64,000 nt of DNA from DAITPV01 sp050692555 (GTDB taxonomy: Bacteria > Actinomycetota > UBA4738 > CALAEC01). The stretch spans positions 62,001 through 126,000 of the forward strand of contig JBOGVS010000002.1 in NCBI GenBank assembly GCA_050692555.1, written 5' to 3'. A program made the position numbers and the translations under genes. The notes beneath the pieces were generated by a model, which had not been told where the DNA came from, made no database searches, and saw nothing but the letters and a program-made list of their open reading frames with translations. Of the stretch, positions 26,202 through 35,123 are shown piece after piece (the stretch's first letter is position 1; each line of letters opens with the position of its first letter).

Positions 26202-27344
26202 CTAGGACCCTGCCGTCACCGGCACCAGTGACAGAAGAGCGTCCTCCAGGATCAGCCGGGCGTTGAGGTTGGTCTCGTCGGCCAGCGCGGCGCGGGCTTC
26301 CTCCAGGTCGGCGATGGCCTTGGCGGCCTCCGGCGCCGGAACGTCGGGCAGGCTCGCCACGCGGTCCAGGTTGATGGCCCACGACTCCGTTCCCCCCGCC
26401 CGCACCAGCAGGGCGTCTCGGAACCACGCTTGGAGAGCCAGCAACGCGGCGTCGAGGAACTCCCGCTCGGCTCGCCGCTCCTGGCGATGGTGCCGGGCCT
26501 GGAGCCGCCGGACCGCCGCGCGGTACTGGTCGACGGGGCGACCGGTCTCCGGATCCAGGAACGGCTCGAGATCGCCTTCGAGCCGCTTCGCCAGACGGTC
26601 CCGGTATCCCGCCGCCCCCTCGGTGAGCCCCTCCACCGCGCGGAGGGCGCCGGCCTCTCCGGCGGCCACCTCGGTCAGCGCGTGGAGGGCCGCGTCCCGG
26701 AACGCCAGACCTTCGGGGTCCGTGGCCACCCGTCGGGCCCGGCCCAGGTTCCCACCGGCCAGCCGAGCTGCGAGCCGGGCCCGGGGCTCCTCCACGCCCT
26801 CGCCCAGCAGGGTCTCCACGACGAACGCCTCGGACAGAGGCCGGAACGTCACCGTGTGGCACCGCGACACGATGGTCTCCGGGATCTCGTGCGGCCGCGC
26901 CGACGAGAGAAGGAACACCGTGTCGGCGGGCGGTTCCTCAAGGGCCTTCAGCAGGACGTCGGCGGCCTCCTCGGTCATCCGATCGGCCTGCTCGACGCGG
27001 AAGATCTTCCGGCGGGGCTCGGGCGCGGTGAGGTAAGCCCGGGCCACCAGCCACCTCGCGGTGCCGTCCTCGTCGGGGCCCTCTCCCACCCGGATGTCCC
27101 GCCCCTCCGGCTCCACCAGCACCAGGTTGGGATGGCGGTCGCCGAGGGCCAGGCGGCAGTCCCGGCATTCCCCGCACCCCTCTCGTTCGCACACCAGCGC
27201 CGCGGTGAATGCACGAGCGGCGAGCTGCTTCCCCGAGCCCTCCGGACCGGCGAACAGGTACGCGTGATGGGGCCGCGCCGCCGCCCGCTCGAGGAACGCC
27301 ACGGCATCCGGCTGGCCGGGGACCCCACGCAGGACCGCGCTCAC
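26202..27344 (-). CDS. holB: DNA polymerase III delta' subunit
   Basis: A 380-residue clamp-loader subunit. The RFC-like AAA+ domain has a P-loop GPEGSGKQ (Gln in place of the usual Ser/Thr, which fits a non-hydrolysing delta' subunit), a four-Cys zinc module CEREGCGECRDC, and the SRC motif IVSRCHTVTFRP. EPPADTVFLLSS is the conserved LEEPP-type stretch. The GTG at 27344 overlaps the tmk stop as GTGA and is preferred over a longer frame. The order topA-tmk-holB matches other actinobacteria. Confidence 0.93.
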   Translation of the reverse strand: MSAVLRGVPGQPDAVAFLERAAARPHHAYLFAGPEGSGKQLAARAFTAALVCEREGCGECRDCRLALGDRHPNLVLVEPEGRDIRVGEGPDEDGTARWLVARAYLTAPEPRRKIFRVEQADRMTEEAADVLLKALEEPPADTVFLLSSARPHEIPETIVSRCHTVTFRPLSEAFVVETLLGEGVEEPRARLAARLAGGNLGRARRVATDPEGLAFRDAALHALTEVAAGEAGALRAVEGLTEGAAGYRDRLAKRLEGDLEPFLDPETGRPVDQYRAAVRRLQARHHRQERRAEREFLDAALLALQAWFRDALLVRAGGTESWAINLDRVASLPDVPAPEAAKAIADLEEARAALADETNLNARLILEDALLSLVPVTAGS

Positions 27345-29362
27345 TCCTTCTTCTCCTCCGCTTCCTTCTCTTCCGTCTTCAGGAACTTCTCCAGGGCCTC
27401 CCGGACCCGTTGGTGCACCACGTACTCGGTGGCGTCCGCATCCACGACCACGAACCGTTCCGGATGATCCTCGGCGATCCGAAGGAACGCATCCGCGACC
27501 TTGGCATGGAATCGCTCGTCCTCCCCCTCGATTCGATCCGGCTGGTCCCCCGCGCGGGCCAGGCCCTTGTCCGGCTCCACGTGGAGGAGGATCACCAGGT
27601 CGGGGAACAGCCCCTGGGTGGCCCACACGTTCAGCGAGAGGACGTCCTGCTCCCCGAGGCCCCGTCCCGCGCCCTGGTACGCCAGGGAGGAGTCCAGGTA
27701 CCGGTCGCACAGCACGACCTTTCCCTCCTCCAGCGCCGGACGGATCACCCGGGAGACGTGCTGAGCCCGGCTGGCCGCAAACAGCAGGGCCTCGGCCCGA
27801 ACGTCGATGGCCTCGTTGCTCCCTCGCAGCAGCGAGTCGCGGAGGCGCTCGCCCAGGGCGGTCCCCCCCGGCTCCCGGGTCACCAGGACGTCGTGCCCCT
27901 CCGACTCCAGCCAGTCCTTGGCCAGGTCGATCTGGGTGCCCTTCCCGGCCCCCTCAACACCTTCGAAGGCGATGAACGTCCCCCGCCGCTCGATCTTCCG
28001 GAGCCTGGGGAACAGCCGGAGGGCTCGGGGACGGGCGAGCCTGCTCTTCGACAGGCCGATCCGGGAGAAGATGCCGCCGGCCAGCATGATGCCGGCGCCG
28101 ACCCATATCGCCCCGCGAGGCCCGTCGTCGCCCGGCGTGAAGCCGAGGTCGGGGAAGGCCTGCGCCAGGACCGGGAAGCCGGCCAGGGACAGGAACAGGC
28201 CCAGACGAGCCAGCACCGTGAGCGTGCCGAACACCCTGCCCCGAAGCTCATCGCTGACGTTCTCGTGCAGCAGCGTGTACCCGGTGACCCACGTGGAACC
28301 CGCCGCGGCTCCCATGATCACGGTGACGATAGCCGCCAGCAGAACGTTGGGCATGACCGCCAGCACGATGAGCGCGAATCCCCCGCCGAGGATCGCCAGC
28401 GGGAAGTAGATGTCCTTGTCCACCACCTTGTGGACCTGGCCGACGAGGGCCATGCCCGCGACCATCCCCAAACCCACCGCAGACACCAGGAACCCCCACG
28501 CCGTGGCAGTGCCTCCCAGGGTGAACTGGGCGAAGATCGGGCCAACCGACATCACCGCCCCGGCCCCCGTGAACGCCAGCACGATCCCCACCGTCATGGC
28601 CCGGGCGAACTGGTGCTCTCGAAGGAACCGGACACCCTCGCGCATGTCCGAGAAGGCCTCACCGAACTCGAGCTTTCCATCTCTCTTCTTGACTCCCCGG
28701 CCGATCCGCTCGGAAGCGAGGCCACGGATCATGTACGCCGAGAACGCGAACGTGAGCGCGTCGGCCCACAGGGCGACGGACTCGGGGTTCTGATCGAAAT
28801 AGGCGACCTGGGCGCCCAGCGCTCCGGCCAGTCCGGCCAGCGCCGTGTACACCAGGCCCGCCAGCGGCAGGGTCCCGTACCCGGTGCCCAGGGTGATGGT
28901 GTTCGCGTTGGCCAGCTGCCGGCGGGGAACCAGGTTGGGGATGATGGCGTCGCGGGCCGGGCTCCACAGCAGCGACAGGCACTCGATCAGGAACGAGATC
29001 GAGAAGATCCACGGCAGGTGGGGAATCAACGGGAGCGAGGCGTAGCCAACGCCCCGGACCACGTCGGCCACGACCATGAGGCGCTTGCGATCGAACCGAT
29101 CGACCAGTACCCCGGCGAACGGACCGAACACCAGCGAGGGGAGGAGCCGGGCCAGCATGATGCCGGAGACCGCGAAACCGGCGCTGCCGCCGCCGATCCG
29201 AGTGACCAGGGCCACCACGGCGACGAACCCCACCCAGTCCCCCAGCGAGGACACCAAGATGGCCCGATACAGACGGGAGAACGAAGGATCCCGGAGAAGG
29301 GTGCGGAAGGTAGCGGGGCGGGTCCCCCGCAGGGCGGCGATCTCTTCGGTGACCGTCGCCAT
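27341..29362 (-). CDS. tmk: Fused MFS transporter and dTMP kinase
   Basis: One open frame of 673 residues encodes two parts. Residues 1 to about 430 are a major facilitator with about 12 membrane segments (LVFGPFAGVLVDRFDRKRLM is the typical loop 2-3 motif). From about 445 (RRGTFIAFEGVEGAGKGTQ) to the end is thymidylate kinase: P-loop, TREPGGTALGERLR and DRYLDSSLAYQGAGRG. The P-loop has Gly where TMK usually has Ser or Thr after Lys. TMK makes dTDP for DNA synthesis. Such MFS-TMK proteins are known in actinobacteria, for example around Streptomyces topA (from memory). The transported substrate is unknown; no frameshift or internal start is evident. Confidence 0.93.
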   Translation of the reverse strand: MATVTEEIAALRGTRPATFRTLLRDPSFSRLYRAILVSSLGDWVGFVAVVALVTRIGGGSAGFAVSGIMLARLLPSLVFGPFAGVLVDRFDRKRLMVVADVVRGVGYASLPLIPHLPWIFSISFLIECLSLLWSPARDAIIPNLVPRRQLANANTITLGTGYGTLPLAGLVYTALAGLAGALGAQVAYFDQNPESVALWADALTFAFSAYMIRGLASERIGRGVKKRDGKLEFGEAFSDMREGVRFLREHQFARAMTVGIVLAFTGAGAVMSVGPIFAQFTLGGTATAWGFLVSAVGLGMVAGMALVGQVHKVVDKDIYFPLAILGGGFALIVLAVMPNVLLAAIVTVIMGAAAGSTWVTGYTLLHENVSDELRGRVFGTLTVLARLGLFLSLAGFPVLAQAFPDLGFTPGDDGPRGAIWVGAGIMLAGGIFSRIGLSKSRLARPRALRLFPRLRKIERRGTFIAFEGVEGAGKGTQIDLAKDWLESEGHDVLVTREPGGTALGERLRDSLLRGSNEAIDVRAEALLFAASRAQHVSRVIRPALEEGKVVLCDRYLDSSLAYQGAGRGLGEQDVLSLNVWATQGLFPDLVILLHVEPDKGLARAGDQPDRIEGEDERFHAKVADAFLRIAEDHPERFVVVDADATEYVVHQRVREALEKFLKTEEKEAEEKKE

Positions 29363-29369
29363 CTAGGTC

Positions 29370-31670
29370 TTAGGCCGCCTCCGTCGGTCCTCCCTCACCG
29401 GCTTGGTACCCACACTCACTGCACTTGATCCCCTTCGGCGCGTCCACCAGCAGCCCGCCGCACTTCGGACAGGGCTCCGGCAGCGGCCGGTGCCCCACGG
29501 TGAAGTCACACTCAGGGTAACGGTTGCAGCCGTAGAAGACGCCCCCGCGCCGCCGGCGGGTCCGCTTGACGATGAGCTCGCCTTCCTTGCACTGCGGGCA
29601 GGCCACCCCGGTCTTCTCCTCCTCCTTCTTCACGTACTTGCAGTCCGGGTACCGGTCGCAGCCCACGAACATGCCGTACCGCCCCATCTTCTTCACCAGG
29701 TTCCCGACTGGGTCTCGCCCCTCCTCCGCACACTGGGGGCAGGTCTCGCCGATGGGCTCCGGCTCGGGGCGCTCGCCGCCGTCGAGGTTCCTGGAGTAGT
29801 CGCAGTCCGGGTAGCGATCGCACGAGATGAACCGTCCGAACCGGCCGAGCTTGTTGACCAGTTGGCCTTCCTTGCACTTCGGACAGGTCTCACCGATCGG
29901 CTCGGCGGTGATCTCCTGGCGGTCGATCTCCTCGTTCTTCTTCTCCAGGAGCCGCTCGAACGGGCCGTAGAACTCGTCGAGCACCTGTATCCAGCCCATC
30001 TTGCCCTCGGCGATCTCGTCGAGCTCCTCCTCCATCCGCGCGGTGAAGGAGTAGTCGACGATCTCCGTGAAGTGGTCGACCAGGAGGTCGATGACCACGA
30101 AGGCGACGTCCTCGGGGAACAGGCGCCGCTCTTCCAGCCGCACGTACTTGCGGTCCAGGAGGTTGGAGATGGTCGGGGCGTACGTCGACGGACGTCCGAT
30201 GCCCAGACGCTCCAGCTCCTTGACCAGCGAGGCCTCCGTGTACCGGGGCGGCGGCTGGGTGAAGTGCTGCTCGGGGAGGATCCCCAGCAGCCGGAGCACC
30301 TGCTCCTCGGTCAGCTCGGGGAGCCTCGACTCCTCGTCCTGGTCGGGGGCGTCGTCCGCCGACTCCCAGTACACCCGGCGGAACCCGTCGAACTTCACGG
30401 TCTGCCCGGTGGCCCGGAGCAGGTACCGTGGGGCGTTTCCGGCGACCGCCTCGACGTCCACGGAGACCTGGTCCAGCAGTGCCTCCGCCATCTGGCTGGC
30501 CACGGCTCGCTGCCACACCAGCCGATACAGCTTGGCCTGGTCCGCGGTCAGGTGCGGTGCGACGTCGTCCGGGAGCCGGACCGCCTTCGTGGGGCGGATG
30601 GCCTCGTGGGCTTCCTGCGCCCCTCGAGACTTGGTCCTGTACCGCCGGCCACGGGCCAGCGCGTACTCGTCTCCGAACTGCCGTTTCACCACGGTCCGGA
30701 TCTCCCTGATGGACGTCTCGGCCAGGTTGGTGGAGTCCGTACGCATGTAGGTGATCAGGCCAACCTGCCCCTCCCCGGGGAGCTCGACGCCCTCATAGAG
30801 CTGCTGGGCCACCCGCATGGCCTTTCGGGAGGAGAAATACAGCTTCCGCCCGGCCTCCTGCTGCAGGGTCGACGTGGTGAACGGCGGCGCGGGGCGGCGC
30901 TTGCGCTCGCTCCTGCGGATCTCCGCCACCTTGTAGGTGGCCCGCTCCAGGTTGCCGGCGTGCTCCGTGGCCTCCTTCTCCTTGAGGACCTTCCCCTTCT
31001 TGTCGGGAGAAGCGGCCAGCTTGTCGTCGTCGATCTGGAACAGGCGCGAGGTGAACGCGTCATCATCGGCGTCTGGGGTAAGGCGGGCGTCGACGGTCCA
31101 GTACTCCTTGGGCTTGAACGCGTCGATCTCCCGCTGGCGCTCCACGATGAGGCGAAGGGCCACGGACTGCACCCGTCCCGCTGACAGACCGGTTCGCACC
31201 TTCTTCCATAGAAGGGGCGACAGGTTGTAACCGACCAAGCGGTCGAGGATCCGCCGGGCCTGTTGAGCCTCGACCAGGCGGAGATCGATCGACCGCGGGT
31301 TGTCGAACGCTTCCTTCACGGCGTCCTCGGTGATCTCCGTGAACGTCACCCGCTTGGCGTCCTGCGGCTTGACGTTCAACACCTCGGTCAGATGGAAGGC
31401 GATGGCCTCGCCTTCTCGGTCGAAGTCGGTGGCCAGCCACAGCTCGTCCGCCCGCTTGTGCGCGGCCTTCAGCGTGGACACCACCTTCTTCTTCTCCTCC
31501 GGGACCACGAAGTCCGGACGGAAGTCACGCTCGGTGTCCACGCCCATGGGGTTCTTGGGGAGGTCGCGGATGTGCCCGTAGGACGCCTTCACGGAGAAGC
31601 CACGCCCGAGATACCGCTCGAGCGTCTTCGCCTTGGTCGGCGACTCCACGATCACCAGATTCTTCGTCAT
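29370..31670 (-). CDS. topA: DNA topoisomerase I
   Basis: A type IA topoisomerase that relaxes negative supercoils. Of 766 residues the N-terminal Toprim domain starts with KNLVIVESPTKAKTLERYLG and contains DFDREGEAIAFHL; the catalytic Tyr lies in GLITYMRTDSTN. Four C-terminal zinc ribbons follow from about residue 590, three of the form CPxC...CDRYPDC and a last CPKCGG...CSECG. A Lys/Ala tail common in streptomycete TopA is absent. The ATG at 31670 is 39 nt after the RDD gene stop, and the tmk start is 7 nt past its end. Confidence 0.97.
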   Translation of the reverse strand: MTKNLVIVESPTKAKTLERYLGRGFSVKASYGHIRDLPKNPMGVDTERDFRPDFVVPEEKKKVVSTLKAAHKRADELWLATDFDREGEAIAFHLTEVLNVKPQDAKRVTFTEITEDAVKEAFDNPRSIDLRLVEAQQARRILDRLVGYNLSPLLWKKVRTGLSAGRVQSVALRLIVERQREIDAFKPKEYWTVDARLTPDADDDAFTSRLFQIDDDKLAASPDKKGKVLKEKEATEHAGNLERATYKVAEIRRSERKRRPAPPFTTSTLQQEAGRKLYFSSRKAMRVAQQLYEGVELPGEGQVGLITYMRTDSTNLAETSIREIRTVVKRQFGDEYALARGRRYRTKSRGAQEAHEAIRPTKAVRLPDDVAPHLTADQAKLYRLVWQRAVASQMAEALLDQVSVDVEAVAGNAPRYLLRATGQTVKFDGFRRVYWESADDAPDQDEESRLPELTEEQVLRLLGILPEQHFTQPPPRYTEASLVKELERLGIGRPSTYAPTISNLLDRKYVRLEERRLFPEDVAFVVIDLLVDHFTEIVDYSFTARMEEELDEIAEGKMGWIQVLDEFYGPFERLLEKKNEEIDRQEITAEPIGETCPKCKEGQLVNKLGRFGRFISCDRYPDCDYSRNLDGGERPEPEPIGETCPQCAEEGRDPVGNLVKKMGRYGMFVGCDRYPDCKYVKKEEEKTGVACPQCKEGELIVKRTRRRRGGVFYGCNRYPECDFTVGHRPLPEPCPKCGGLLVDAPKGIKCSECGYQAGEGGPTEAA

Positions 31671-31709
31671 CTCAAAGCCCGCCTAGTTACATGAGGGGAT
31701 GAGCGTCTG

Positions 31710-32213
31710 TCAAGTGTTCACCCGATGGCGGCCACTCACGCTCCAGGGGTCGGTGTCGGCCGCTACGGTCACTTGCTTGAGCACCAGGGTGTCGGCGATC
31801 CGATCGTGCCAACCCTGCTTGCGCGGGTCCGCGGCGATCCAGAGGTATCCGATCCCCAGCGTAGCGGCCACGATCACGCGGCCGATCACCTCGCGGAACA
31901 CCACGGTCAACCAGCCCGGGCGCTCCAGTCCTGCCGTTACAACACGCAACCGCACCGCATGCTTCCCGAGCGTCCCGCCGGTGGTCCCCGTGGTCAGCAC
32001 CAGGTACACCCAAAACGCTCCCAAAACGGCCAGGCCGGAAGCCCGCACCGAGCCCAGAACCAGGGGGTCGGGGAGTACCGCGCGCCACAGCCGGCGGAAC
32101 GGCACCGCCCACGCCGCGGTAACCAGGAGGTCGATGAGGAAGGCGCCCAGCCTGGACCCCAAACCGGCGTACACCAGGAGCCGCTCCTGGGCGGCCCGAC
32201 CGGTGGCGCTCAT
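31710..32213 (-). CDS. RDD-family membrane protein
   Basis: A 167-residue membrane protein with about three hydrophobic segments. The family name residues are visible as RLGAFLIDLLV (Arg and Asp in the first segment), GGTLGKHAVRLRVV and a late GWHDRIADTLVL (Asp). The function of RDD proteins is poorly known; some are linked to ion or solute movement. The ATG at 32213 overlaps the sppA stop as ATGA, so the two are coupled, and topA follows on the same strand. Confidence 0.9.
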   Translation of the reverse strand: MSATGRAAQERLLVYAGLGSRLGAFLIDLLVTAAWAVPFRRLWRAVLPDPLVLGSVRASGLAVLGAFWVYLVLTTGTTGGTLGKHAVRLRVVTAGLERPGWLTVVFREVIGRVIVAATLGIGYLWIAADPRKQGWHDRIADTLVLKQVTVAADTDPWSVSGRHRVNT

Positions 32214-33157
32214 GCCACGTAGAGATACTTGAGCACCGGCCCGGTGACCCCCACCCGGCGCTCGATCTCCTCCACTGGGCTGTCGAACCCGGGGAACCGT
32301 GGCCGCAGGAGGTCGGCCAGGGAGACGTCGGGTGCGTACTCCACCACGATGGCCTGGTCGAGCCCGGCGAGTTCACGCGCGGTCGCCACCGCGGCGTCGA
32401 AGTCGCCGAGCTGGTCCACCAGGCCGGCCTCCTCAGCCTGCGCTCCCGACAGCGGCCGGCCATCGGCCACCCCGGTGACCTCACCGGAGGAGAGATGCCG
32501 GCCCTCCGCGACCACGCCGGTGAACCGGTCGTAGGCCTCGTCCAGGAGGGTCTGGAAGATCTCTCGCTCCTCCTCGGTGAGCTGGCGGAACGGCGATCCG
32601 ATGTCCTTCAGCCGCCCCGCGGTGATCACCACCGGCTCGATCCCGAGCTTGCCCGCGGCGTCCTGGAGGTTGACCAGCACCAGGATCACCCCGATAGATC
32701 CCGTGATCGTCGAAGGGTTGGCCACGATCCGGTCGGCGCCCGCGGAGATGAAGTACCCACCGGAGGCGGCCACCCCGCCCATGGACGCCACCACCGGCTT
32801 GCCCGCTCGTCGAAGGTCGAGCACTTCCCGGTACACCTCGTCCGCGGCGACAACCGAGCCACCGGGAGTGTTGAGCCGAAGGATCACCGCCTTCACCGTG
32901 TCGTCCCGGCGGGCCTGCTGGAGCTGGGACACCAGGTCGGCGGCCACGGCAACGCCATCGCCGGCGCCGGTCTCCACGATCTCACCCTCCACGTTCACCA
33001 CCGCGATCACGTCGTCGCCCTCGCCCTGCACGAACACCTCGTCCCAGGGGCCAGTGTCGGCACCAACGCCGGTTCCCGAATAACGGCCCACGACGTACAC
33101 CATGCCCAGGAACAGGGCGACGGCTGCGGCCAGCGAAACCCATCGTTTCGTGTTCAC
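32210..33157 (-). CDS. sppA: Signal peptide peptidase SppA, short form
   Basis: A 315-residue membrane-anchored serine protease that cleaves leftover signal peptides. One membrane segment is at about 6-25. The Ser nucleophile lies in GGVAASGGYFISAGAD and the general-base Lys in TAGRLKDIGSPFR, the Ser-Lys dyad of the family; LRLNTPGGSVVAADEV is the conserved ClpP-like strand. The GTG at 33157 stands 9 nt after a TACCAT box and gives a standard signal anchor; an ATG at 33208 would overlap the divergent DedA promoter. Confidence 0.92.
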   Translation of the reverse strand: MNTKRWVSLAAAVALFLGMVYVVGRYSGTGVGADTGPWDEVFVQGEGDDVIAVVNVEGEIVETGAGDGVAVAADLVSQLQQARRDDTVKAVILRLNTPGGSVVAADEVYREVLDLRRAGKPVVASMGGVAASGGYFISAGADRIVANPSTITGSIGVILVLVNLQDAAGKLGIEPVVITAGRLKDIGSPFRQLTEEEREIFQTLLDEAYDRFTGVVAEGRHLSSGEVTGVADGRPLSGAQAEEAGLVDQLGDFDAAVATARELAGLDQAIVVEYAPDVSLADLLRPRFPGFDSPVEEIERRVGVTGPVLKYLYVA

Positions 33158-33166
33158 GACCCGGCC

Positions 33167-33205
33167 ATGGTAGCGCGGAGCACCGCGTGAACCCGGTGAT
33201 AGGCT
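33167..33205. promoter_or_regulatory. Divergent leaderless promoter boxes for sppA and dedA
   Basis: TACCAT on the minus strand (33167-33172) is 9 nt before the sppA GTG, and TAGGCT on the plus strand (33200-33205) is 8 nt before the DedA ATG. Both match the TANNNT form and spacing repeated elsewhere in the window. They help decide both starts. -35 elements are not clear. Confidence 0.5.
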
Positions 33206-33213
33206 CACAGCCC

Positions 33214-33855
33214 ATGCTCGAATGGCTCGAGCACATCATCACCGACTACCTCGCCGACTACGGATACATCGCCGTATTCGTGCTGATGGTGCTGGAGTCG
33301 GCGTGCATCCCCATCCCGTCCGAAGTCACCATGGTGTTCGGCGGGTTTCTCGTCTCCCGCGGAGAGCTCGACTTCTTCTGGGTGGCCATGCTGGGCACCC
33401 TCGCCAACGTGGTGGGGTCGTGGCTGGCGTATTGGGTGGGCCTTCTTGGCGGCCGGCCGCTGATCCTCCGGTGGGGCCGCTACATCCTGCTCCGAGAACA
33501 CGAGCTGGACCGCGCGCACGAGTGGTTCGAGCGCCACGGCGAGGCGGCGGTGTTCGTGTCCCGGCTCCTTCCCGTGGTTCGCACGTTCATCAGCCTTCCC
33601 GCCGGCGTGGCCAGGATGCCGTTCGGGAAGTTCACCCTGTACACCTTCCTGGGGTGCCTGCCGTGGACGTTCGCGCTCACGTGGGCCGGTGTGGTGCTGG
33701 GCGACAACTGGGAGACGTTCCTCCGCTACGGCGAGCCGATCAGCTGGGTCATCGCGCTGGGGTCCGTGGCGTTCATCACGTGGTGGGTGGTGAAGCGGAT
33801 CCGGGCGCGGCGAGCGGCGGAGCGAGCCTCCGGCGCCGACGAGCCCTTGCTTTGA
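33214..33855 (+). CDS. DedA/SNARE-associated family membrane protein
   Basis: A 213-residue integral membrane protein. The DedA signature is clear: VLESACIPIPSE at the end of the first hydrophobic region, then SRLLPVVRTFISLPAGVARM with the conserved Arg residues, and FLGCLPWTFALTWAGVVLG. Members are involved in membrane lipid scrambling and proton-motive-force homeostasis. The ATG at 33214 is chosen over a GTG at 33187 because a TAGGCT box ends 8 nt before it. Its stop codon overlaps the -35 box of the promoter for the sulfate leader. Confidence 0.9.
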   Translation: MLEWLEHIITDYLADYGYIAVFVLMVLESACIPIPSEVTMVFGGFLVSRGELDFFWVAMLGTLANVVGSWLAYWVGLLGGRPLILRWGRYILLREHELDRAHEWFERHGEAAVFVSRLLPVVRTFISLPAGVARMPFGKFTLYTFLGCLPWTFALTWAGVVLGDNWETFLRYGEPISWVIALGSVAFITWWVVKRIRARRAAERASGADEPLL

Positions 33856-33880
33856 CGCCGGGCCACCCTGCTGGTAGGGT
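33852..33880 (+). promoter_or_regulatory. Strong promoter before sulfate transport operon
   Basis: TTGACG (33852-33857), a 17-nt spacer, and TAGGGT (33875-33880) give a near-ideal housekeeping promoter overlapping the dedA stop codon. Transcription should start near 33887, about 26 nt before the terminator hairpin at 33913. It is the best promoter match seen in the window. Confidence 0.65.
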
Positions 33881-33896
33881 GTCCGGCGACGCAGGC

Positions 33897-33920
33897 TGAC
33901 CAGACGACTGGAGGCCGCGG
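33897..33920 (+). repeat. Leader hairpin motif, copy 1
   Basis: This 24-nt element begins TGACC, contains the hairpin CCAG-ACGA-CTGG (33900-33911) and continues GAGGCCGCGG into the terminator stem. It is repeated at 34001-34024 with 18 of 24 positions identical; the hairpin changes A-T to G-C at one paired position, keeping pairing. Confidence 0.55.
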
Positions 33921-33946
33921 CACCACTCGTGCCGCGGCCCCTTTTT
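33913..33946 (+). terminator. Intrinsic terminator within the sulfate operon leader
   Basis: GGCCGCGGCAC (33913-33923) pairs perfectly with GTGCCGCGGCC (33929-33939) around a 5-nt loop and is followed by CCTTTTTC. It lies downstream of the promoter at 33852 and about 115 nt upstream of sbp, so it could be an attenuator of that operon; it may also simply end dedA transcription. Confidence 0.85.
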
Positions 33947-34000
33947 CGTTTTGGGACGCGGGGGCACCAGGTGCTCCCGCTGTGGCGCGGCGTGCGCGGT

Positions 34001-34024
34001 TGACCGGACAACCGGAGACCGGGA
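34001..34024 (+). repeat. Leader hairpin motif, copy 2
   Basis: Second copy of the element at 33897. Here the hairpin is CCGG-ACAA-CCGG (34004-34015), followed by AGACCGGGA. Like copy 1 it starts with TGA. It lies in the region between the terminator and the sbp ribosome binding site. Confidence 0.5.
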
Positions 34025-34059
34025 CGGGAGCGGTTGGACGAGTCGACAGGAGGTAGGGA

Positions 34060-35121
34060 ATGCGCAGGCCGACTTCTCGCACAGCGTCCGCCCTGGCGAT
34101 ATCGATGCTCGCCGCGGTGGCATGCTCGAGTGCCGGGGGCACCACCGCGTCCGGGGAATGCGTACCGCCGGAGACCCCGGTGATCACGCTCGCGGCGTAC
34201 AGCACCCCTCGTGAGGCGTACGGAAAGATCATCCCGGCCTTCACCGAGCAGTGGGCCGAAGAGCACGGCGGCCAGAGGGTCATCTTCCAGGAGTCCTACG
34301 GCGCCAGCACGACCCAGGCCGAGAACATGATCGCCGGGTTCGAGGCCGACGTCGCGGCTCTGTCCCTGGCGCCCGACCTCGATCAGGTGGTGGACGCCGG
34401 ACTCATCACCCACGACTGGACAGCCGAGCCGGACAACGGGATGGTCTCCAGCTCGGTGGTCGTGCTCGACGTCCGTCCCGGAAATCCGGACGGGATCCAG
34501 GACTTCGACGACCTGACGACGCCGGGGACCGAGGTCCTCACCCCAGACCCGGCTTCGAGTGGCGGGGCCCGGTGGAACATCGTGGCCGCCTACGGCGCCT
34601 CGATGCGCGGTCACGCCGGAGGCACCGAGGGCGACACGGCTGCGGCACAGGAGCTGCTCAGAGGGATCTTCGCCAACGTGACCGTGCTCGACAAGAGCGC
34701 CCGCGACTCGATCAAGAACATCGAGGCCGGCAACGGCACGGTGGCCATCACCTACGAGAACGAGGTGCTCACGGCCCAGGAGGCCGGGCTGGAAGACGAG
34801 ATGGTCATCCCGCCGTCGACCGTGCTGATCGAGAACCCCGTGGCGGTGGTCGATGAGTACGCGGCGAAGCACTGCGTGGAGGACGTCGCCCGGGGCTTCG
34901 TGGACTTCCTCCACACCGACGAGGCCAAGGAGCTGTTCGCCACGGTCGGGTTCCTCCGACCCACCGACCCTGCCGAGGCCGCGGCGGGAGACGGCGAGCG
35001 GTTCCCGCCCATCGAGGACCTCTTCACGGTGGATGACCTCGGCGGCTGGGAAGCCATCGAGCGGGACGTGTTCGGGGAGCAGGGCGCCTTCACGTTGGCC
35101 TTCGACGAGGCTCAGGCCTAA
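34060..35121 (+). CDS. sbp: Sulfate ABC transporter substrate-binding lipoprotein
   Basis: A 353-residue periplasmic-type binding protein for sulfate (or thiosulfate). The lipobox LAAVAC ends the signal; mature residues ITLAAYSTPREAYGKIIPAF, QESYGASTTQAENMIAGFEADV, TPDPASSGGARWNIVAAYG and ENPVAVVDEYAAKH are typical Sbp/CysP landmarks, with the SSGGARWN loop at the anion site. AGGAGGTAGGGA directly precedes the ATG at 34060. cysT follows after 2 nt. The terminated leader at 33887-33946 suggests sulfur-responsive expression, which is inference. Confidence 0.94.
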   Translation: MRRPTSRTASALAISMLAAVACSSAGGTTASGECVPPETPVITLAAYSTPREAYGKIIPAFTEQWAEEHGGQRVIFQESYGASTTQAENMIAGFEADVAALSLAPDLDQVVDAGLITHDWTAEPDNGMVSSSVVVLDVRPGNPDGIQDFDDLTTPGTEVLTPDPASSGGARWNIVAAYGASMRGHAGGTEGDTAAAQELLRGIFANVTVLDKSARDSIKNIEAGNGTVAITYENEVLTAQEAGLEDEMVIPPSTVLIENPVAVVDEYAAKHCVEDVARGFVDFLHTDEAKELFATVGFLRPTDPAEAAAGDGERFPPIEDLFTVDDLGGWEAIERDVFGEQGAFTLAFDEAQA

Positions 35122-35123
35122 CG

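Noticed and set aside
33880..34059. Known SAM or cobalamin riboswitch before the sulfate operon
   Set aside because: The leader before the terminator is only about 26 nt and shows none of the conserved boxes of these classes. A polycysteine leader peptide was also sought; the short frames there contain no Cys codons.
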